Origin: GAS188 sp044445965
Lineage (GTDB): Bacteria; Pseudomonadota; Alphaproteobacteria; Rhizobiales; Beijerinckiaceae
Length of the DNA stretch: 64,000 nucleotides
Reading direction: 5' to 3'
Assembly (NCBI GenBank): GCA_044445965.1
Contig: JBIOEJ010000011.1
Location: 6,360 to 70,359 of the forward strand
Shown: positions 8,810-17,921 of the stretch, in pieces
How positions within the stretch are numbered: position 1 is the first letter of the stretch
How the letters are laid out: every line of letters begins with the position of its first letter
Position numbers and translations under genes: made by a program
Notes under the pieces: model-generated
The model's input: the letters and a program-made list of their open reading frames with translations, nothing else
Databases searched by the model: none
Told to the model about the DNA's origin: nothing

Positions 8810-8926
8810 ATGTTTCGCGCCATCGTCCTCGCCGTCGCCAAGGCGGTGCCGCGGCCGGGCAAGGCAAAGGCGGTATTCGGCAAGCTGTTCGACACGCCGG
8901 ATACGCAAGAGACCGCGGCGCGGTAG
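8810..8926 (+). CDS. Small protein upstream of nosR
   Basis: A 38-codon frame (starts MFRAIVLAVAKAVPRPGKAK, ends in ...TQETAAR) with GGGAGAG six bases before the ATG. It begins with a short hydrophobic run and continues with a basic segment. It lies 24 bases before nosR on the same strand and downstream of the NnrR-type site, so it would be the first cistron of the nos operon. It is not recognised. It could be a real small protein or a leader peptide that couples translation to nosR. Confidence 0.45.
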   Translation: MFRAIVLAVAKAVPRPGKAKAVFGKLFDTPDTQETAAR

Positions 8927-8950
8927 GGGGTCGGCGAACGAGGCGCCAGT

Positions 8951-11158
8951 ATGGTTCGCCATCTCGCCATCGTCCTGCTCGGGCTTCTGCTCGCGTCGCC
9001 GGCCTGGCCGGCGAGCGCGGAAAGTCGGCTCGAGGAGTTTCTGACAGGCGTGGCGCCGGCCGAGATCGTGCCGGGCGCGGATCGGTTCGGTCCGGCCGAG
9101 GGGCAACCGCCCCTGGTAGCCGCAATGGCCGGCGCTCGCTTGCTCGGATACGTTTATGTCAACGCGGACTGGGTCAACTCGACGGGCTATTCCGGCCGGC
9201 CAATCCAAATCCTGGTGGGGCTTGCCACCGATGGGCACATTACCGGCACCCGGCTGATGGACCATCACGAACCGATCGTGCTGATCGGCATCGCGCCCGC
9301 ACGGATCGAGAGCTTCATCAACGGCTATGTCGGCCGCAACGCGTTGGAGATCGCCCATGCAGGGCCCGCCGCGCGGCCGCCGGTGGACATCGTGAGCGGC
9401 GCCACCGTGACCGTGACGGTGATCGCCGACAGCATCATCCGCTCCGCCATCCGGGTGGCGCGCGCCAAGGGGCTCGACGGTCCGGCAACGGCCCCGCCGC
9501 AGGCGAGGCGCCAGCTCGATCCCGCCATCAAAATCGCCGAGGACTGGCCGGCACTGGTTTCCGACGGGTCGCTGCATCGGCTCGCGCTGAGCGTCGGGGA
9601 AGTCAACGACGCCTTCGCCAGGGCCAACAATCCCGAGGCCGCCGCGCATCCGGAATCGGTATCGTCCGAGGCGAGCTTCATCGATCTCTATGTCGGATTG
9701 GCCAGCGTGGCGTCGATCGGCAGGAGCCTGTTGGGCGAGGATGGCTACGATCGCCTGCTGCAGCGCCTCAAGCCTGGACAGCAAGCGATCATCATCGCGG
9801 GCAACGGCGCCTATTCGTTCAAGGGTTCGGGGTATGTGCGAGGCGGCATCTTCGACCGGATCGAGGCGATCCAGGGGGAGACCAGCGTCCGATTCCGCGA
9901 TCGCGACCATATACGGGTGGGCGATGTCGCCGCCGCGGGCGCGCCATCGTTCCGTGACGTCGACCTGTTCGTCGTGCCCGACGGCACGACGCTCGATCCG
10001 GCCGAGCCGTGGCGCCTGCAGCTTCTGGCGCAACGCGCCTGGGGCGCGCGGGACAAGGCCTTCCTGACCTTCGATGTCGGCTACCAGGTGCCGGCGAAGT
10101 ATTTGCGCGCCGTGCCCGCGGCAGCGGCCGCAACGGCAGTACAGGGGCCGGGATCCATGAGCCAAGGCGAGGCGGCGGAGCAGCCGCTGTGGGAAGGTAT
10201 GTGGCGGGCGCGTCCGGTCGAGATCGGCATCCTCTGCGCGGCATTACTGGTATTGTCCACGATCTTCTTCTTTCAGGATTGGCTGGCCAAGCGGCCAATC
10301 CTCTACGATCGCGTGCGCCTGGCCTATCTCGTCTTCTGCCTGTTCTGGCTCGGCTGGTATGCCGATGCGCAGCTCTCGGTGGTCAACGTGCTGACCTTCC
10401 TCAATGCGTTGCGCACGGATTTCCGCTGGGACTACTTCCTGATGGCGCCACTGATCTTCATCCTGTGGTTCGCCGTCGTCGCCTCATTGCTGTTTTGGAA
10501 CCGCGGCGCCTTCTGCGGCTGGCTCTGTCCGTTCGGAGCCTTGCAGGAGTTGCTGAACCGCGCCGCCAAGAAGATCGGGATCCCCCAATTGCCGATCCCG
10601 TTCGGCGTGCACCAGCGGCTCGTGAGCGTCAAATACATCGTCTTCCTGGTGCTGTTCGGCATTTCCTTGGGCGCCCTCTCCACCGCCGAGCAACTCGCCG
10701 AGATCGAGCCGTTCAAGACCGCCATCATCTTGCGCTTCGCGCGTTCCTGGCCGTTCGTGCTGTATGCGGCGGCGCTGTTGGCGGCCAACCTCACGGTGGA
10801 GCGCTTCTTCTGCCGCTATCTCTGCCCGCTAGGCGCCGCGCTGGCGATCCCGGCGCGACTGCGCATGTTCGATTGGCTGCGGCGCTATCGCGAATGCGGC
10901 AATCCTTGCCAGCGCTGCGGCAACGAGTGCCCGGTGCAGGCGATCCATCCGGAAGGACACATCAATCCGAACGAATGCATCCAGTGCCTGAACTGCCAGA
11001 TGCTCTACCACCACGACCAGAAGTGCCCGGTGATGGTCGCGCGACGACAGAAGCGCGAACGGCGAGAGGCGCTGGCCTCATCGCCGGAGGCGATGGCCGC
11101 GGCACTCGCCAAGCGCCCGACGACCGTGATCCGACACGTCGCTGGACACGACGCATGA
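8951..11158 (+). CDS. nosR: NosR, regulatory/electron-transfer flavoprotein for N2O reductase
   Basis: Membrane flavo-iron-sulfur protein needed for nosZ expression and for electron supply to N2O reductase. The 735 residues match the family length. A signal peptide (MVRHLAIVLLGLLLASPAWPASA) leads into a periplasmic FMN-binding domain with the covalent-flavin motif SGAT near residue 155. A set of membrane helices follows, and the cytoplasmic C-terminus carries two CxxxCP motifs (CGWLCPFG near 521, CRYLCPLG near 620) and two 4Fe-4S ferredoxin clusters (near 649 and 676). It opens the nosRZDFYLX operon, 20 bases before nosZ, downstream of an NnrR-type dyad. Confidence 0.97.
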   Translation: MVRHLAIVLLGLLLASPAWPASAESRLEEFLTGVAPAEIVPGADRFGPAEGQPPLVAAMAGARLLGYVYVNADWVNSTGYSGRPIQILVGLATDGHITGTRLMDHHEPIVLIGIAPARIESFINGYVGRNALEIAHAGPAARPPVDIVSGATVTVTVIADSIIRSAIRVARAKGLDGPATAPPQARRQLDPAIKIAEDWPALVSDGSLHRLALSVGEVNDAFARANNPEAAAHPESVSSEASFIDLYVGLASVASIGRSLLGEDGYDRLLQRLKPGQQAIIIAGNGAYSFKGSGYVRGGIFDRIEAIQGETSVRFRDRDHIRVGDVAAAGAPSFRDVDLFVVPDGTTLDPAEPWRLQLLAQRAWGARDKAFLTFDVGYQVPAKYLRAVPAAAAATAVQGPGSMSQGEAAEQPLWEGMWRARPVEIGILCAALLVLSTIFFFQDWLAKRPILYDRVRLAYLVFCLFWLGWYADAQLSVVNVLTFLNALRTDFRWDYFLMAPLIFILWFAVVASLLFWNRGAFCGWLCPFGALQELLNRAAKKIGIPQLPIPFGVHQRLVSVKYIVFLVLFGISLGALSTAEQLAEIEPFKTAIILRFARSWPFVLYAAALLAANLTVERFFCRYLCPLGAALAIPARLRMFDWLRRYRECGNPCQRCGNECPVQAIHPEGHINPNECIQCLNCQMLYHHDQKCPVMVARRQKRERREALASSPEAMAAALAKRPTTVIRHVAGHDA

Positions 11159-11177
11159 ACCCACAAAGGAGGCGGCC

Positions 11178-13100
11178 ATGACCGACAAGATGCAAACCGA
11201 ACGTGAGGGCCTCGACCGACGCAGCCTGCTCGGCCGCACCGCAACACTGGCCGGCATTGCCGGGTTGACTGCGGGCGCCGGGTCGGTGGCGATGATGCGG
11301 CAGGCGCTGGCGCAGCGGGCCAGCGCCGCCGAGGTGAAGCCTGGCGATCTCGACGAATATTACGGCTTCTCGTCGGGCGGGCAGTCGGGCGAAATCCGTA
11401 TCATCGGCCTGCCATCCTCGCGCGAGCTGCTGCGCATTCCGGTGTTCAACCGTTGCAGCGCCACGGGCTGGGGCATCACCAACGAGAGCAAGAAGGTCCT
11501 GACCGATGGTCTCTTGCCTGCGACCAAGGCGTTCCTGCAAAAACGCGCCGGCGGTTACGACTACTATAATGGCGACACCCACCATCCGCACATGTCCTTC
11601 ACCGACGGCACCTATGACGGGCGCTACTTGTTCGTCAACGACAAGGCCAATTGCCGCGTCGCGCGCATCCGCTGCGACGTGATGAAGACCGACAAGATCA
11701 TTGAAATTCCCAATGCCTCGGACATCCATGGCTTGAGGCCGCAAAAATTCCCGCGGACCGGCTATGTCTTCGCCAACAGCGAGCACGTGATCCCGATCCC
11801 GAACGACGGCTCGGTGCTCGACGATCCGCAGAAGAATTATTGGTCGGTCTACACGGCGATCGACGGCGACGCGATGCAGATCGCCTGGCAAGTGCTTGTC
11901 GACGGCAATCTCGACAACACCGACGCCGACTACCAGGGTAAATACAGTTTCTCGACTTGCTACAATCCCGGCAAGGGCGTGACGGTCGCCGAGATGACCG
12001 ACCACGAACAGGCTTGGGCCGTGATCTTCGACATCAAGGCTATCGAGCGCGCGGTTGCCGACGGCGATTACAAGCTGACCAACGGGGTCAAGATCGTCGA
12101 TGGCCGCAAGGGCTCGAAATACACGCGCTACCTGCCGGTGCCGAACTCTCCCCATGGCTGCAACACCGCGCCCGACGGCATCCACGTCGTGTTCAACGGC
12201 AAGCTGTCGCCGACCGTCACGGTGATCGACGTGCGCAAGCTCGACGACCTGTTCTCCGGCAAGATCGCAGAGCGCGATATCGTGGTGGCGGAACCGCAGC
12301 TTGGCCTTGGCCCTCTGCACACCGCCTACGATGGCCGCGGCAACGCCTATACGACCCTGTTCATCGACAGCCAGATGGTGAAGTGGAGTATCGAGAAGGC
12401 CAAGCGCGCCTTCCAGGGCGAGAAGGTCGATCCCATCATCCAGAAGCTCGACGTGCACTACCAGCCGGGCCACAACCACACCTCCATGGGCGAGACCAAG
12501 GAGGCCGACGGCAAATGGCTGGTGTCGTTGAACAAGTTCTCCAAGGATCGGTTCCTCGACACCGGCGTATTGAAGGCGGACAACGACCAGCTCATCGACA
12601 TCTCCGGGGACGAGATGAAGCTCGTGCATGACGGTCCGGTATTCGCCGAGCCGCATGACATCTGCATCGTGCACCGCTCCAAGGTGAAGCCGATCAGCGT
12701 CTGGAAGCGCGACGACCCGATGTGGGAAGAGGCGCGGCAATCGGCTGCAAAGGATGGCGTGAAGCTGGAGGAGGGGGCGAACGTCATACGTGACGGCAAC
12801 AAGGTGCGCGTCTACATGTATTCCGTTGCGCCGGCCTACAGCCTCGACATGTTCGAGGTGAATGAAGGCGACGAGGTAACGGTCTTCCTCACCAATATGG
12901 ATGACGTCGAGGACTTGACGCACGGCTTCACCATCATCCGCCATGGCATCGCCATGGAAATCGGTCCACAGCAGACCTCGTCGGTAACGTTCGTGGCCGA
13001 TCGTCCGGGTGTTCACTGGTATTACTGCCAGTGGTTCTGCCATGCCCTGCACATGGAGATGTCGGGCCGGATGATCGTGCATCCGAAGAACAAGGCCTGA
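11178..13100 (+). CDS. nosZ: Nitrous-oxide reductase NosZ (clade I)
   Basis: Periplasmic copper enzyme reducing N2O to N2. The 640 residues start with a Tat signal (GLDRRSLLGRTATLAG, twin Arg at 14-15), the mark of clade I enzymes. The seven-bladed propeller contains the CuZ histidines in blocks such as DTHHPHMSF, SPHGCNT, GPLHTAYDG, PGHNHTSMG and EPHDICIVH. The C-terminal cupredoxin domain holds the CuA site YYCQWFCHALHMEM near residue 617. All expected ligand blocks appear intact. RBS AAAGGAGG lies just upstream of the ATG. NosD-F-Y-L downstream supply copper and sulfur assembly. Confidence 0.98.
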   Translation: MTDKMQTEREGLDRRSLLGRTATLAGIAGLTAGAGSVAMMRQALAQRASAAEVKPGDLDEYYGFSSGGQSGEIRIIGLPSSRELLRIPVFNRCSATGWGITNESKKVLTDGLLPATKAFLQKRAGGYDYYNGDTHHPHMSFTDGTYDGRYLFVNDKANCRVARIRCDVMKTDKIIEIPNASDIHGLRPQKFPRTGYVFANSEHVIPIPNDGSVLDDPQKNYWSVYTAIDGDAMQIAWQVLVDGNLDNTDADYQGKYSFSTCYNPGKGVTVAEMTDHEQAWAVIFDIKAIERAVADGDYKLTNGVKIVDGRKGSKYTRYLPVPNSPHGCNTAPDGIHVVFNGKLSPTVTVIDVRKLDDLFSGKIAERDIVVAEPQLGLGPLHTAYDGRGNAYTTLFIDSQMVKWSIEKAKRAFQGEKVDPIIQKLDVHYQPGHNHTSMGETKEADGKWLVSLNKFSKDRFLDTGVLKADNDQLIDISGDEMKLVHDGPVFAEPHDICIVHRSKVKPISVWKRDDPMWEEARQSAAKDGVKLEEGANVIRDGNKVRVYMYSVAPAYSLDMFEVNEGDEVTVFLTNMDDVEDLTHGFTIIRHGIAMEIGPQQTSSVTFVADRPGVHWYYCQWFCHALHMEMSGRMIVHPKNKA

Positions 13101-13102
13101 CC

Positions 13103-14383
13103 ATGCGCGCCCTGCTTGCCGCCGCGGTCGTTTGGCTCGGCGCCCTCGGCGTGGCGCCGGGCGCGGCGACGCAGGCAGGCGCCGCGGCTGTAGAGGTGGC
13201 GCCGGGCGAGTTGCCCGCCGCCCTGTCCCGAGCCGCGCCCGGCGACACGCTGCGCCTGCGGGCCGGGGTGCATCAGGGCGGCTTCAGCATCGAGAAGGCG
13301 CGACTGACGCTCGAGGGTGAGCCCGGCGCCGTGGTCGACGGTGGTGGCCATGGCCGTGTGCTTTGGGTCAAGGCGGAAGACGTTACGATCCGTCATCTTT
13401 CCGTGCGCCATTCGGGTGTCAGCCTGTTCGACATGGATGCCGGGGTCTTTCTCGACAGGAGCGCCGATCGTGCGACGGTCGAGGACGATGCGTTCGAGGA
13501 TAACCTGATCGCGGTCTATGTCTGGGGCCCGCGGGACGCGACCGTGCGGCGCAACGAGATCCGCGGCCTGACGACGTTGCGCCGATCGGAACGCGGCAGC
13601 GCCATCCAATTATGGAACGCTCCCGGCGCGCGTGTCGTCGACAACGCCATCGTCTCGGGCCGCGACGGCGTGTTCAGTACCTCCAGCCGGCAGGACATCG
13701 TGCGCGGCAACAGCTTCCATGATGTCCGCTTCGCGGTGCACTTCATGTACACCAATGACAGCGACGTCTCCGGCAACACGTCGGTCGGCAACGATGTCGG
13801 CTACGTGATGATGTACTCGAACGGTCTGCGACTGACCGACAACGTATCCGATCATGACCGCGACCACGGCTTGCTGTTCAACTACGTCAACGCTTCCGAG
13901 ATCGTCGGCAACGTCGTCCGCGGTGGAAAGAAATGCGTGTTCATCTACAACGCCAACAAGAACCGCTTCGCCGACAACTGGTTCGAAGGCTGCGATATCG
14001 GCGTGCATTTCACCGCCGGTTCCGAGCGCAATGAAATCACGGGCAATGCTTTCATCGGCAACCGCAAGCAGGTCATGTATGTCGGCACCCGTTCCCTGGA
14101 TTGGTCGGTCGACGGGCGCGGCAATTACTGGAGCGATAATGCAGCCTTCGACCTGAACGGCGACGGGATCGCGGACGAGGCCTACCGCCCGAATGACGTG
14201 ATCGACCAGGTGGTCTGGCGCGCCCCCGCCGCCAAGCTGTTGCTGAACAGCCCGGCGGTGCATGTGGTGCGTTGGGCGCAGTCGCAATTCCCGGCGATCC
14301 ACCCTGGCGGCGTGATCGACAGCGCGCCCTTGATGGCGCCGCCCCATCCCGCGGCGCTCGCCCGATTGGAGGCCGAGCGATGA
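13103..14383 (+). CDS. nosD: NosD, periplasmic copper/sulfur assembly protein
   Basis: Periplasmic right-handed beta-helix protein (CASH/NosD domain) needed for CuZ assembly, working with the NosFY ABC transporter. The 426 residues start with a signal peptide (MRALLAAAVVWLGALGVAPG) and continue with beta-helix repeats of the type N-x-I-x-G (for example LRLTDNVSDHDRDHGLLF, EIVGNVVRGG, NRFADNWFEGC), ending with a conserved GNYWSDN block. The ATG at 13103 is two bases after the nosZ stop and the longer open frame upstream is inside nosZ. The end overlaps the nosF start by four bases (ATGA). Confidence 0.95.
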   Translation: MRALLAAAVVWLGALGVAPGAATQAGAAAVEVAPGELPAALSRAAPGDTLRLRAGVHQGGFSIEKARLTLEGEPGAVVDGGGHGRVLWVKAEDVTIRHLSVRHSGVSLFDMDAGVFLDRSADRATVEDDAFEDNLIAVYVWGPRDATVRRNEIRGLTTLRRSERGSAIQLWNAPGARVVDNAIVSGRDGVFSTSSRQDIVRGNSFHDVRFAVHFMYTNDSDVSGNTSVGNDVGYVMMYSNGLRLTDNVSDHDRDHGLLFNYVNASEIVGNVVRGGKKCVFIYNANKNRFADNWFEGCDIGVHFTAGSERNEITGNAFIGNRKQVMYVGTRSLDWSVDGRGNYWSDNAAFDLNGDGIADEAYRPNDVIDQVVWRAPAAKLLLNSPAVHVVRWAQSQFPAIHPGGVIDSAPLMAPPHPAALARLEAER

Positions 14384-15288
14384 ACGGGCCGACGATCATG
14401 CTGCGCGCGGTGAGCAAGCGCTTCGGCGCGCATTGGGCGGCGCGTGATGTGGATCTGTCGCTGGACGGTGGCGAATGCGTCGGGTTGGTCGGCCACAACG
14501 GTGCCGGCAAGAGCACGCTGATCAAGCTGATGCTCGGCCTCATTCGCCCGACCGAAGGCAAGGCGCAGGTGCTCGGCGAGGATCCTGCGTCCGGTCGCGC
14601 CAGCGCCCGGCAGTTTCTCGGCTATCTGCCGGAGAATGTCGCATTCCATCCGGCGATGACAGGGGAGGAAACGCTCGCCTTCTATGCTCGACTGAAGCGG
14701 CAGGACACCCGGCGCAATCAGGCGCTGCTCGATCGCGTCGGTCTCGGAGCTGCCGCTCGACGCCGGGTCGGCACCTATTCGAAGGGGATGCGCCAACGGC
14801 TCGGTCTGGCGCAGGCGCTGCTCGGAAGGCCCCGCGCCTTGCTGCTCGACGAACCGACGAGCGGGCTCGATCCTGCGTTGCGCCACCGATTCTACGAGAT
14901 CATCGGCGAGCTGCGCGATGAAGGTGCCGCCGTGCTCCTCTCCTCGCACGCGCTCGCCGAACTGGAGGGCCATGTCGATCGCGTGGTGGTCATGAACCAC
15001 GGCCGGAAGCTGGCGGACGGCGACGTTCGACAACTGCGCCGACTCGCCGGGATTCGCCCGCGATTGCGCGTGCGGTTGGCGCGCGCGCCGCGTGCCGTGG
15101 TCAATGGCCGCGACCCATGGAGCGCCTGGCAGCGTCTCGGCGGCGACGTGCTCGAGACCGAATGCGACGAGCGCGAAATCGCGGCGCTGCTGCGCACCAT
15201 GCCCTCGGGCATCGACGAGGTGGAGATCCTGCGTCCGAGTCTCGACGAGGTGTATGCCGCATTCGGGCGAGCCGGGGACGTGCCGTGA
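14380..15288 (+). CDS. nosF: NosF, ABC transporter ATP-binding protein
   Basis: Cytoplasmic ATPase of the NosDFY assembly machine, 302 residues. Walker A is GHNGAGKST near residue 40, the signature is SKGMRQRLGLAQ, Walker B is RALLLDEPTSGLD and the switch His is in LLSSHAL. The C-terminal 80 residues are the accessory domain usual for copper-processing ABC exporters. The ATG overlaps the nosD stop, and the end overlaps the nosY start (GTGA). Confidence 0.95.
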   Translation: MNGPTIMLRAVSKRFGAHWAARDVDLSLDGGECVGLVGHNGAGKSTLIKLMLGLIRPTEGKAQVLGEDPASGRASARQFLGYLPENVAFHPAMTGEETLAFYARLKRQDTRRNQALLDRVGLGAAARRRVGTYSKGMRQRLGLAQALLGRPRALLLDEPTSGLDPALRHRFYEIIGELRDEGAAVLLSSHALAELEGHVDRVVVMNHGRKLADGDVRQLRRLAGIRPRLRVRLARAPRAVVNGRDPWSAWQRLGGDVLETECDEREIAALLRTMPSGIDEVEILRPSLDEVYAAFGRAGDVP

Positions 15289-16112
15289 GGCAAGTCGGCA
15301 TCATCGTCGGCAAGGAAGTGCGCGACGGGTTGCGCAACCGCTGGGTCGTCGCGATCACGTTCCTGCTGGCGGCTTTCGCGCTGACACTCGCCTTCCTCGG
15401 GGCCGCGCCCACCGGCCTCGTCAAGGTTGCTCCGCTCACCGTAACCATCGTCAGCCTGTCCAGCCTGACGATCTTGCTGCTGCCGCTGATCGCGCTCCTG
15501 CTCTCCTACGATGCGATCGTCGGTGAGATCGATCGTGGCACGATGGCGCTGCTATTGGCCTATCCGGTGGCGCGCTGGCAGGTCGTGCTCGGCAAGTTCG
15601 TCGGCCACGCGCTGATCCTCGCCTTCGCAACCGTCGTCGGCTATGGCGCTGCCGGGGGCGCAGTGGCGCTGACCGGCGGCGCCGACCCGGAGGCTTGGCG
15701 CGGGTTCGTGTTGCTCGTCGCTACGTCAATCCTGCTGGGCGCCGCCTTCATCGCCATCGGCTATCTGGTCAGCGCGTCGGTGCAAGACCGCGGCACGGCC
15801 GGCGGCATCGCGGTCGGCATCTGGCTGCTGTTCGTGCTGATCTACGACATGGTGCTGCTCGGCGTCCTGGTTGCCGATCAGGGCCGCACCCTCACGGCCG
15901 CCATGCTGAACTGGTTGCTGCTGCTCAATCCGGCCGATGCATTCCGCCTGTTCAACCTCGCGGGCACGCCCGGTGTCGGCAGCTTCTCCGGGATGGCCGG
16001 GCTTGCGGACCAATCTCGCCTGGCGCCGCCCGTCCTCTTGACCGCAATGACGCTTTGGGTTGTCGCGCCGCTGGCAGCGACCGTGGCGCTGTTCTCACGG
16101 AGGCAGTTGTGA
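15285..16112 (+). CDS. nosY: NosY, ABC transporter permease
   Basis: Inner-membrane permease of the NosDFY complex, 275 residues with about six helices (ABC-2 type). The GTG at 15285 overlaps the nosF stop and gives VRQVGIIVGKEVRDGLRNRW, the usual N-terminus with an amphipathic helix before the first membrane span. The hydrophobic segments and the AIVGEIDRGTMALLLAYPV motif match NosY. The stop overlaps the nosL start. Confidence 0.93.
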   Translation: MRQVGIIVGKEVRDGLRNRWVVAITFLLAAFALTLAFLGAAPTGLVKVAPLTVTIVSLSSLTILLLPLIALLLSYDAIVGEIDRGTMALLLAYPVARWQVVLGKFVGHALILAFATVVGYGAAGGAVALTGGADPEAWRGFVLLVATSILLGAAFIAIGYLVSASVQDRGTAGGIAVGIWLLFVLIYDMVLLGVLVADQGRTLTAAMLNWLLLLNPADAFRLFNLAGTPGVGSFSGMAGLADQSRLAPPVLLTAMTLWVVAPLAATVALFSRRQL

Positions 16113-16615
16113 CACGTGTCTTGGCTACGTTGCTGCTACTGGCACTGGCGGCCTGCCATGAGGAGCCGCAGGAGAGTGCCGCGCCGCCGCCTCAGGAAAT
16201 CAGCGACGAGGCGATCGGCCAGTTCTGCGGTATGATCTTGACCGAGCACCCTGGACCGAAGGCCCAGATATTCGCGCGCGACCAGGCGAAGCCCGTCTGG
16301 TTCGCCTCGGTGCGCGACGCGATCGCCTACACCATGCTGCCCGAGCTGCCGAGGGATGTGACGGCGATCTACGTCAGTGACATGGCGCGCGCGCATGATT
16401 GGGACCAGCCCGAGCCTGGCACTTGGGTCGAGGCGCACAAAGCCCTCTACGTGATCGGCAGCAGGCGCAAGAGCGGCATGGATACGGACGAAGCCGTGCC
16501 TTTCGGCGAAGAGGTCGCCGCGCGCCGTTTCGCGATGGAGAATGGCGGACGGGTCGTGCCTTTCGCCGATATTCCGCAATCCTATATTCTCGGCTCCGGC
16601 GGAAACGGATCATGA
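16109..16615 (+). CDS. nosL: NosL, copper chaperone lipoprotein
   Basis: Outer- or inner-membrane-anchored periplasmic Cu(I) chaperone for NosZ, 168 residues from a GTG that overlaps the nosY stop. A lipobox LAAC lies near residues 13-16 (after LATLLLLALAAC). The conserved FCGMILTEHPGPKAQI block contains the Cys-Gly-Met copper-binding motif of the NosL/MerB-like fold. The C-terminus has the conserved FADIPQSY. Overlaps the nosX start by four bases. Confidence 0.95.
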   Translation: MTRVLATLLLLALAACHEEPQESAAPPPQEISDEAIGQFCGMILTEHPGPKAQIFARDQAKPVWFASVRDAIAYTMLPELPRDVTAIYVSDMARAHDWDQPEPGTWVEAHKALYVIGSRRKSGMDTDEAVPFGEEVAARRFAMENGGRVVPFADIPQSYILGSGGNGS

Positions 16616-17667
16616 GCCGGAACCTCGGAGCGACCCTTCAAGCGAGGCTCGGAACGATTCCGCGGCGGCGCTTCATCACCATCGCGGCGGCTGCCGCCGG
16701 CTTACCACTGCTGATGCTGCCGCGGGGGCGGGAGGCTACGCCGGAGTCGCAGCTCCGGATTTGGACCGGCAGTGCGCTGGGCGCCGACGCCATGCTGCAG
16801 ATCGCGCATCCGGATCCTGCCGCCGCCGACCGGCTGATCGAGCTTAGTCTGCAGGAGGTGGCGCGGCTCGAGCGCATCCTCAGCCTGTATCGGGAAGACT
16901 CGGCGCTGTCCCGGCTCAATCGCGACGGATATCTGGACGATCCACCCTCCGATCTCTTGCGTCTGCTTGCCGCGAGCGAGCGGTTCAGCGTGCTGACCGC
17001 AGGCGCCTTCGACGTGACGGTGCAGCCTCTATGGGAAGTTTACGCCGGTCATTTCGGGCGGCCGGGCGCCGATCCGGCCGGTCCACCGCGGACTGCCGTC
17101 GCCGCTGCGTTGGCGCGCGTCGGCCATGGCCGCGTTCTCCTGGATGCGCGGCGTATTGCCTTCGCGGCGCCTGGCATGGCGATCACGCTCAACGGCATCG
17201 GGCAGGGCTATATCACCGATCGCGTCGTCGAGCGTCTGCGCGCTGCGGGCGTCGCGCATGCGCTGGTGGACATGGGAGAAACGCACGCGATCGGCGATCA
17301 TCCCGCCGGCGCGCCGTGGACCGTCGGGCTCGAGGATCCGCGTGCGCCTGGAAAGGTTTCGGAGCGCGTTCACCTGGTGGACTGCGCCGTTGCGACCTCC
17401 GGCGGCTACGGCACGCAATTCGATGCGGACGGCCGATTCAATCACATCTTCGATCCGGCGGATGGCAGGACGAGCTGGCGCTGCCTGTCCGTTTCCGTCA
17501 TCGCTCCGGATGCCACGACCGCCGACGCGCTCTCGACCGCGTTCACGCTGATGCCGCTCGACGAGACGCAGCGTCTGATCACGACGCTCGATCTGCGCGC
17601 GCATTTCGTTTTGGCGGACGGCTCGCGCTTGATGCAGGCGCGAGCTGTCCGAACTCGCGCCGGCTAG
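16612..17667 (+). CDS. nosX: NosX, ApbE-family FAD:protein FMN transferase
   Basis: Periplasmic flavin transferase that attaches FMN to the threonine of NosR. The 351 residues start with a Tat-like signal (IPRRRFITIAAAAAGLPLL). ApbE features include LILSLYREDSALSRLN-type early block, the GIGQGYITDRVVERL motif, DMGETHAIGD and the TSGGYGTQFD loop. It closes the overlapping nosDFYLX series. A homologous NosR flavin motif (SGAT) is present upstream, so donor and target are consistent. Confidence 0.94.
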   Translation: MSRNLGATLQARLGTIPRRRFITIAAAAAGLPLLMLPRGREATPESQLRIWTGSALGADAMLQIAHPDPAAADRLIELSLQEVARLERILSLYREDSALSRLNRDGYLDDPPSDLLRLLAASERFSVLTAGAFDVTVQPLWEVYAGHFGRPGADPAGPPRTAVAAALARVGHGRVLLDARRIAFAAPGMAITLNGIGQGYITDRVVERLRAAGVAHALVDMGETHAIGDHPAGAPWTVGLEDPRAPGKVSERVHLVDCAVATSGGYGTQFDADGRFNHIFDPADGRTSWRCLSVSVIAPDATTADALSTAFTLMPLDETQRLITTLDLRAHFVLADGSRLMQARAVRTRAG

Positions 17668-17693
17668 GCTTGCGGCCCGAGCAGGAGGTTTCC

Positions 17694-17921
17694 ATGCCGA
17701 TTACGTTCGACCAGCTGGTCGATGACGTTATGCGCCGATGGCCGGGAACCATTCGCGTATTCCTCGATCACAAGTTCCTGTGCGTCGGATGCCCGATCGC
17801 CAATCTTCACACGGTCGAGGACTCTTGCAGCGCGCACGGCGCCGACCTTGCCATGTTCCTGGCATGTCTCAACGAGCTCCCCCAAAAGAACCGCGCCGAG
17901 CCGCCGGAATGCGAAAACTAA
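17694..17921 (+). CDS. DUF1858 domain protein (hybrid-cluster-associated redox disulfide type)
   Basis: A 75-residue cytoplasmic protein with the DUF1858 pattern: FDQLVDDVMRRWPGTIRVFLDH followed by C30-V-G-C33 and C45. GGAGG precedes the ATG, 26 bases after nosX. This small domain is often found next to NnrR and denitrification genes and may act as a redox or Fe-S/disulfide partner. Its last four bases overlap the end of the convergent nnrR gene. Confidence 0.85.
   Translation: MPITFDQLVDDVMRRWPGTIRVFLDHKFLCVGCPIANLHTVEDSCSAHGADLAMFLACLNELPQKNRAEPPECEN

Noticed and set aside
10962..13082. A 706-codon frame on the strand opposite nosZ
   Set aside because: It is a shadow frame of the high-GC nosZ/nosR genes; its translation is rich in His/Arg/Asp/Val repeats without family features.
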